A stretch of 64,000 nt of DNA from Phytophthora colocasiae. Its lineage: Eukaryota > Oomycota > Peronosporomycetes > Peronosporales > Peronosporaceae. This document shows positions 62,001-64,000 of the stretch, in pieces. Position 1 is the stretch's first letter. Every line of letters begins with the position of its first letter. The notes beneath the pieces are model-generated. The model had not been told where the DNA came from. It saw nothing but the letters and a program-made list of their open reading frames with translations, and made no database searches. The DNA lies in NCBI GenBank assembly GCA_018806915.1, contig JAGKQI010000105.1:1116001-1180000 (forward strand), written 5' to 3'. A program made the translations under genes and the position numbers.

Positions 62001-64000
62001 CTGAAACGAGGGATATAACCCCTCCTGTGCGAGAGTCCGTTGTAGTACCTGCTTCCAAAGAAATCAACCCTCCCTCACCAAAGTCCCCACTTCCAACGAG
62101 TACCTGGATCTGGCCTCCTTTTCCAACTTTTGCCGTGCCAGTATTAAGATTCATCGGGCCAGAGTTGCCATATGATGATGTTCCCGTGGAAAGTGTCACC
62201 ATACCACTTACGCCACGAGATCCTGCGTTGGGAGTGGAAATCATGACAGATCCGCTAGAGCTGGCAACTCCTGAGCCGGAAGTCACAGCCACATCACCCC
62301 CATATCCGAATGATCCTCGACCTCCGGCTACGTTGATGCTGCCACCATTATCAAGCGAATTCGAACCACGTGCTTCGCCGCCGATAATGTCAATATCTCC
62401 GCCGTCTCCTCCATCAACAGCATTTGTGCTGGAACCCGAGCCGCCAGTTAACGCCACCTTGCCTCCGGCACGTCCCATTCCGGATGACTCTCCTGCACTA
62501 ACTTGAACGTCCCCACCATCCGTCGCGTCACCAGCCCCAACAACAACTTGAATCGTTCCGCTGTGACCTCTTGACGCAGTACCTGTGAACAACTTCATAC
62601 TACCAGCACTACCGTCGGGGCTATTTCCAGTAGCAAGAGAGAGAGTGCCGCTCATACCTCCACTTGCAGCCTGAGCTGACGAAATTTCCACAGCACCACT
62701 CCAGGAGTTCGTGCTAGCCCCGGAAAACACCTTGATGTTGCCACCAATCCCGCTTTGTGCTTCACCACCCTGAATAAAGACGGTACCGCCAGCGTCTTGA
62801 GCAGCAGATCCAAGTGATGAACCGCCAGCAAGAGTTACTCGGCCGCCATCACCTCCGTCGCCTGAATTATCACTAGTACCGGAGCCTCCACTTAGGAGCA
62901 AAGCTCCACCTGTAGTGGCAGCATGAGTCGAAGATCCGGACTGAATATTAATATCACCGCCGTCACCAATGCCATTTGAGCCTATCGAGACTGAGACACT
63001 ACCAGCTTGGCCTTCAGATGTGCCAGTTCCGAGGGTAATCGCACCAGCTCTCCCTAACAGTGTGTCACCGGTACGCAAAGCAAGACCCCCTGAGTCGCCG
63101 AACGCAGTTGCGCCAGCGGATGCCAAATAAACTGCACCAGATGAACTTAAACTCGATACACCGCTCGAAAGTGTAACGGTCCCTCCAACTGACGAGGTAC
63201 TGCCTCCACCACGAAGCTGAAGCTCACCACCAGTTCCGTCAATAGATTGACCTCCAGCAAGCTTAACTCGGCCGCCATTTCCTTCAGCTTTTAAATGAAT
63301 TCCGTGACCATTGCCTCCAGCAATATTAACATCGCCTCCAACTCCGCCATTTGAGGACATACCAGATCCACCACTAAGCGTGATAGCACCACCAACACCG
63401 CTATCAACAGCGGTATTACCACTAGCGATGTTGACATTACCAGGTGTGCTTTCCGATGAAGATCCAGCTTGAACCTGTACATTTCCCGCCGGGCTATAAA
63501 TGGTGTACCCTGTTCCAATCGTAACACTTCCAGATTCGCCGAGAACTGCTGAGCCACTCGTAAGTCTAACGGTCCCAGTTCCTTTCCCTTGGGTACTAGT
63601 CGCTGATGTCACTTCCACACTCCCACTAATCCCAGACGTGCTCATTCCAGATGCCAGGCGAACTGCACCTCCAGTGCCACTATCGGCTTGTCCACCAGTA
63701 AGGATAACTCCACCACCATCTCCGACGACTGTCTTGCCTCCTGTCAGCTCAACACCACCGCTGTTGCCCTCGGTCGAGCTTCCACTGGATATTTTAACGT
63801 GGCCAGAGTCTGGTGTAGACTCGCCTGTAGACAGACGAATGTCGCCACTTCTAGCTTTAGCCCCCGCAGCCGTCTGGATGACCACATCTCCACTCGAGTC
63901 ATTTAGACTTAATCCACTGAGAATGGTGACGGATCCACCAGCTCCGCCAGTGGCGTTCCCGCCTACGACAATCACATGGCCACCGGCGGATGTGTTTGAT
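1..64000 (-). CDS. Giant Gly/Ser-rich repeat protein with three internal S74 auto-processing domains (partial at both ends)
   Basis: One minus-strand gene fills the window; neither terminus is present. Three exons are visible (64000-61038, 60967-60386, 60321 leftward). The product is a coil-repeat protein of about 21,000 residues in the window, built from units like GGSVSVxSG, rich in Gly, Ser, Thr, Val and Ala, with no cysteine that I could find in the true frame. Three S74-type intramolecular chaperone domains are embedded and supply most of the His, Tyr and Trp. The minus strand is coding because only it carries the S74 domains, and because both introns join in-frame coil sequence. I infer an extracellular or surface beta-fibre; the biological role is unknown. 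About 27 small indels in the repeat arrays break the frame as given; unique regions are intact. It resembles no family I can name beyond the S74 domains. Confidence 0.85.
5045..8999 (-). CDS. Continuation of the giant CDS: three intact repeat A copies
   Basis: About 1,275 codons of repeat A lie between a lost C at 9000 (GGACCACATT against GGACCCACATT) and an extra G near 5044 (CTAGGAAGACG against CTAGAAGACG). Unit coils include GGSVLVNVGPGNSGAGG, GGSISLQSGAGG and SSGDVSLWSASSGTSG; one Thr-rich run, ATTTTTATTA, is present in every unit. This is the cleanest view of repeat A: unit spacing here is 1257-1258 bp. Confidence 0.78.
9000..9578 (-). other. Cluster of frame breaks in repeat A
   Basis: A lost C at 9000, an extra A near 9268 (CAACAAACACG), an extra C near 9556 (GCCTCGAGC) and an extra G near 9577 (GTCAGGAGAC). 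Together they account for the 1259-bp spacing of this unit. Confidence 0.85.
9578..12994 (-). CDS. Continuation of the giant CDS: end of repeat C, unique coil region B, start of repeat A
   Basis: About 1,140 codons. It runs from the last partial C copy through region B (12575-10312) into the first repeat A copy, ending at a cluster of extra bases near 9577 and 9556. Region B coils (for example GGNVNVSAGG and SGSVAIQTGKSA) are not tandemly copied and have no frame break. The partial C copy carries an in-frame 21-bp deletion near 12690 relative to its sisters. Confidence 0.78.
10312..12575 (-). other. Region B: unique, non-amplified coil sequence
   Basis: About 2.26 kb with the same coil grammar as the arrays but no tandem copies and a less GC-rich, more mixed codon choice. 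Coils include GGNLTLISG, SGNISFVSG, GGSIVARSG and AGGSIAMLVGAGTRGSGG. The frame is intact throughout. I see no domain other than coils. It probably shows what the arrays looked like before amplification. Confidence 0.75.
12995..14179 (-). pseudogene. Heavily frame-disrupted repeat C copy (still part of the giant gene)
   Basis: Against the four neighbouring C copies this stretch has about nine small length changes. Losses are near 13002 and 13009 (AAAAGCTGGACAG reduced to AAAGCTGACAG), 13384, 13597, 13624, 13705 and 13841; gains are near 14117 and 14179. The landmark spacing here is 1522 bp instead of 1527, which those changes explain exactly. No long minus-strand frame survives. The density of indels is far above any other C copy, and most fall in homopolymers or short runs, so I favour uncorrected read error over real decay. 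It is labelled pseudogene only because the given bases do not translate through. Confidence 0.6.
14180..14981 (-). CDS. Continuation of the giant CDS: part of one repeat C copy
   Basis: About 267 codons of repeat C lie between single-base gains near 14983 and 14179 (GATGATAAGCGCC against GATGATAGCGCC on the plus strand). The content matches the sister copies around 15.7-16.5 kb and 17.2-18.0 kb almost base for base. Confidence 0.7.
14980..14986 (-). other. Frame break in repeat C (+1 nt)
   Basis: The plus strand reads CAACACTCACCACCG against CAACACTACCACCG, and it explains the 1528-bp spacing of this copy. Confidence 0.85.
14985..29125 (-). CDS. Continuation of the giant CDS: repeat D copies, S74 no. 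1, repeat C copies
   Basis: About 4,710 codons without interruption. In protein order it has nearly three D copies (to 21283), the second D-S74 junction, S74 domain no. 1 (20890-20576), then more than three C copies. Within this intact frame an S74 domain sits between two long coil arrays, as at 51005-51319. The left end is an extra base near 14983 (AACACTCACCACC against AACACTACCACC). Coils of C read like GGSVNVVSG and SSGDVLIGSG; coils of D read like SGSVSVVGG and SGDVTLSSG. Confidence 0.8.
20126..21282 (-). repeat. S74 cassette, left member of a large internal duplication
   Basis: This block contains S74 no. 1 with its stem and flanks, and matches 50556-51703. From about 20250 onward the two are nearly identical, with scattered differences such as ATCCTCGAT/ATCTTCGAT; the part next to repeat C (20126-20250) is clearly more diverged. 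Both cassettes are flanked by D on the protein-upstream side and C on the downstream side. Confidence 0.9.
20576..20890 (-). other. S74-type intramolecular chaperone/auto-processing domain no. 1
   Basis: Same domain as no. 2 with only scattered base differences. Ser codon is 20890-20888 and Lys codon 20875-20873; IKQYRY, GVIAQQAHETFPEYV and IHAQHRRFHV are all present, so the domain looks competent. It sits between the 9.3-copy D array (upstream in the protein) and the 4.9-copy C array (downstream). The reading frame is open on both sides for thousands of codons. Confidence 0.9.
29122..29129 (-). other. Frame break in repeat D (+1 nt)
   Basis: The plus strand reads GACCCTCCCTGTGTTC against GACCCTCCCGTGTTC: one extra T. 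Confidence 0.85.
29128..29687 (-). CDS. Continuation of the giant CDS: short repeat D piece between two 1-nt gains
   Basis: About 187 codons of repeat D lie between an extra base near 29689 and another near 29126 (CCTCCCTGTG against CCTCCCGTG on the plus strand). It includes the QLMQGDSTDVGSDVELVGG region, one of the few parts of D that departs from the simple coil pattern. Frames on either side resume in register if each extra base is discounted. Confidence 0.7.
29686..29692 (-). other. Frame break in repeat D (+1 nt)
   Basis: The plus strand reads CCGCTCCCCGACC against CCGCTCCCGACC: one extra C in a C run. Confidence 0.85.
29692..37991 (-). CDS. Continuation of the giant CDS: three repeat D copies, between two frame breaks
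   Basis: About 2,767 codons of repeat D with no internal break. The array changes variant type inside this segment: AGDNVGG in the copy at about 36300 gives way to AGVNVGG at about 33595 and further left. The left boundary is an extra C near 29689 (CTCCCCGACC against CTCCCGACC). It holds only the coil repeat; no S74 domain or other insert is present. The high copy identity suggests recent amplification or conversion. Confidence 0.75.
37990..37996 (-). other. Frame break in repeat D (+2 nt)
   Basis: The plus strand reads CACCACGCGCCCGAC against CACCACGCCCGAC in sister copies. The gain is one GC dinucleotide. Confidence 0.85.
37996..41328 (-). CDS. Continuation of the giant CDS: repeat D copies, between two frame breaks
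   Basis: About 1,110 codons of repeat D in the same gene. It is bounded by a 2-nt gain near 41332 (GCGCCTAGAACACC on the plus strand against GCGCTAGACACC in sister copies) and a 2-nt gain near 37993 (ACGCGCCCGAC against ACGCCCGAC). It carries the RRSNLGG and AGDNVGG variants typical of the right-hand D copies. It is not a separate gene: no start, stop or spacer separates it from its neighbours, and sister copies read straight through both break sites. Confidence 0.75.
41329..41336 (-). other. Frame break in repeat D (+2 nt)
   Basis: The plus strand reads GCTGCGCCTAGAACACCG; all sister copies read GCTGCGCTAGACACCG. Two separate single-base gains (C and A) shift the frame. Confidence 0.85.
41337..60321 (-). 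CDS. Exon (3'-most), longest intact stretch: diverged coils, S74 no. 3, linker, repeat D, S74 no. 2, repeat C, repeat D
   Basis: About 6,300 codons are uninterrupted from the acceptor of intron 2 to a 2-nt frame break near 41329-41336. In protein order it holds diverged coils (to 55862), S74 domain no. 3 (55861-55545), a unique coil linker (to 54479), one D copy, S74 no. 2 (51319-51005), 2.7 C copies, and the first part of the long D array. S74 no. 2 and no. 3 are followed directly by more coils with no stop, so neither is C-terminal. This is the best stretch for protein analysis because it needs no frame repair. The apparent start near 60250 is an in-frame GTG (Val) inside a coil, not an initiation codon. 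Confidence 0.85.
46405..46450 (-). other. Junction between repeat D and repeat C with a diverged coil
   Basis: Repeat D (GGSVNVRGG) meets repeat C here through the peptide GGQLDIVSGKGTYMGG. In the C units the same position reads GGRLDVVSGAGMTS. The junction is therefore a diverged C start and marks the point where the second D array was attached. Confidence 0.7.
46408..50555 (-). repeat. Tandem repeat C, right array: 1527-bp unit, about 2.7 copies
   Basis: The landmark TGCTGTTCCC occurs at 46459, 47986 and 49513, exactly 1527 bp apart twice. No frame break is present. These copies share variants among themselves (SVTVLAGASKFAGSSG, SSSGIKGRGSGN) that most left-array copies lack, so each array has been homogenised locally. 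Confidence 0.92.
50556..51703 (-). repeat. S74 cassette, right member of a large internal duplication
   Basis: This contains S74 no. 2 and its stem and pairs with 20126-21282. At its repeat C edge the coil reads GNTNLGTSGSIKLVSG, against GNTNLGTSGWIQLISG in the left cassette. At its D edge it continues into METGQSSSGTPGNLQLKTYS, shared by both cassettes. Confidence 0.9.
51005..51319 (-). other. S74-type intramolecular chaperone/auto-processing domain no. 2
   Basis: The domain starts SDRRIKTDIEDVDEDD. Catalytic-type Ser is codon 51319-51317 and Lys 51304-51302. It contains IKQYRY, GVIAQQAHETFPEYV and IHAQHRRFHV. The stem before it includes FVKQTSTEETLFENP and VRKDMVVGTVPAQFP, replacing the Gly/Ser coils with a mixed composition. 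Predicted cleavage before the Ser would separate the upstream D-right copy from everything downstream. The domain is nearly identical at DNA level to no. 1, about 30.4 kb away, which dates the block duplication as recent or the copies as homogenised. Confidence 0.9.
51704..54478 (-). repeat. Repeat D, right locus: a single ~2.7-kb copy
   Basis: One full unit (landmark at 54230) plus about 70 bp of a second. It carries the RRSNLGG and AGDNVGG variants, as do the right-hand copies of the long D array. The frame is intact. A one-off SGDSRDS (for SGDSSDS) lies at about 52985. Confidence 0.9.
54479..55544 (-). other. Unique coil linker between repeat D and S74 no. 3
   Basis: About 355 codons of non-amplified coils, richer in charged residues than the arrays (for example GGKIAIQTQASDASATG and SGHIKLSTASADSVQEAG). 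There is no frame break and no recognisable domain. It starts right after S74 no. 3 (KVGPNSEGQSGRIDIS) and merges into repeat D at GGSSSSSGLGG. Confidence 0.75.
55545..55861 (-). other. S74-type intramolecular chaperone/auto-processing domain no. 3 (diverged copy)
   Basis: This non-repetitive ~105-residue domain begins at SDRRIKTDIEDIDED. The putative nucleophile Ser is codon 55861-55859 and the partner Lys is codon 55846-55844, five residues on, the spacing of the S-D-x-x-x-K motif in phage endosialidases and MYRF. Further family hallmarks are KQYRY, the GVIAQQAQETFPEYV block, and a C-terminal helix ending IHAQHKRF. In known members the domain drives trimer assembly and then self-cleaves just before the Ser. 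The preceding stem contains VPAQITEITYP, and coil sequence resumes at once after the domain. It matches domains no. 1 and 2 closely in the first 60 residues and poorly around the FSLEQFHE part, so it is an older duplicate. Confidence 0.88.
60322..60385 (-). other. Spliceosomal intron 2, 64 bp
   Basis: On the minus strand it starts GTAGGTTCGACC and ends TGTATAATTAG; a CATTTAAC sequence upstream of the acceptor could be the branch site. It is AT-richer than the flanking exons. Splicing joins GGDIG to GAVTVQGG, restoring the coil pattern in phase 1. The unspliced frame runs into out-of-pattern residues. Confidence 0.85.
60386..60967 (-). CDS. Exon (middle): 582-bp coil-repeat exon, phase 1-1
   Basis: This exon lies between the two introns. 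It is 582 bp, exactly 194 codons, with the same phase (1) at both ends, so skipping it would leave the frame intact. It encodes coils such as GGVVQIRGG, GGIELFSG and GGNVIINAG, plus one TPDSGKKGVSG anchor of the ~148-residue super-repeat. It begins at 60967 after acceptor CAG and ends at 60386 before donor GTAGGT. The hydrophobic leader-like peptide obtained by extending this frame upstream is intron translation and lacks an ATG at its head, so it is not a signal peptide. Confidence 0.85.
60968..61037 (-). other. Spliceosomal intron 1, 70 bp
   Basis: On the minus strand it starts GTACGTACTTGG and ends TTACACAG, with a TGCTAAC branch-like motif about 35 nt before the acceptor. Removing it joins a phase-1 G to CG, giving AGDTSAVSQVGGGITLQAG, which matches the coil pattern on both sides. 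Reading through it gives an out-of-pattern hydrophobic, Cys-containing stretch. Confidence 0.88.
61038..64000 (-). CDS. Exon (5'-most in window): diverged coil repeats, open at the 5' side
   Basis: The frame is open to the right edge of the window, so the true start lies outside. The first in-frame residues at the edge read SNTSAGGHVIVVGG, already in coil repeat. A GTG near 63975 could be mistaken for a start but sits mid-repeat. The exon has about 987 codons of coils such as GGSVTILSG and GGDIDIIGG. Phrases of the type TPNAGxxGxSG recur every ~148 or ~90 residues. It ends with a phase-1 G at 61038, directly before donor GTACGT. There is no frame break or stop, in contrast to the left part of the window, and repeat units here differ from each other at most positions, so this part is old and not recently amplified. 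Confidence 0.85.

Larger units (their letters stand above)
55862..64000 (-). repeat. Diverged super-repeat region (~148- and ~90-residue periods)
   Basis: Anchor phrases of the type [TS]PNAGxxGxSG fall at about 60190, 60715, 61230, 61500, 61955, 62225, 62670 and 63105. After removing the introns the gaps are about 148 residues (long form) or about 90 (short form). The long form holds coils of fixed order and length (roughly 25, 16, 15, 17, 21, 19, 15, 15 residues), with NGGDGG marking the 21-residue coil; the short form lacks the NGGDGG part. Just before S74 no. 3 the coils end and a stem (SVESGELTVANGE) begins. All of it is in frame. Confidence 0.7.

Noticed and set aside
1..64000. Bacterial or phage origin (PE_PGRS-like glycine-rich protein, adhesin or tail-fibre gene)
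   Set aside because: Two short spliceosomal introns in frame with the coils, no ribosome-binding sites and no neighbouring genes in 64 kb argue for a nuclear eukaryotic gene. The S74 domain alone would fit a phage but is also known in eukaryotes.

Overview
The window is one piece of a single enormous eukaryotic gene, read on the minus strand and open at both ends. I found no start codon I would trust, no stop codon, promoter, polyadenylation signal, RNA gene or second gene. Two short spliceosomal introns (70 and 64 bp, GT...AG, donors GTACGT and GTAGGT, acceptors CAG and TAG, a TGCTAAC branch-like motif in the first) show it is eukaryotic. The GTRNGT...YAG pattern and the small intron size fit an oomycete or related stramenopile. 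That placement is inference, with no marker gene to confirm it.

The encoded protein is a Gly/Ser/Thr/Val-rich chain of at least about 21,000 residues within the window. Nearly all of it is short coils of the form G-x-[VI]-x-[VIL]-x-[ST]-G, which suggests a beta-solenoid or other extended beta fibre. Three compact non-repetitive domains interrupt it. Each is an intramolecular chaperone/auto-processing domain (Peptidase_S74 type, as in phage endosialidase tailspikes and animal MYRF). All three keep the Ser and Lys of the S-D-x-x-x-K self-cleavage motif.

Layout in protein order (falling coordinates): diverged coils with a ~148/~90-residue super-repeat and both introns (64000-55862); S74 domain no. 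3 (55861-55545); unique coil linker (55544-54479); one copy of the 2.7-kb repeat D (54478-51704); S74 no. 2 (51319-51005); 2.7 copies of the 1527-bp repeat C (50555-46408); 9.3 copies of repeat D (46404-21283); S74 no. 1 (20890-20576); 4.9 copies of repeat C (20125-12576); a unique coil region B (12575-10312); and 8.2 copies of the 1257-bp repeat A (10311-1), continuing out of the window. The block D - S74 - C therefore occurs twice, as a large internal segmental duplication. All three repeat lengths are multiples of three.

The coding frame is broken at roughly 27 small indels. Every one lies inside near-identical tandem repeats and none in unique sequence. This looks more like sequencing or assembly error in repeats than a decayed gene, but the window alone cannot decide it. 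The long plus-strand open frames are antisense shadows of this repetitive code.
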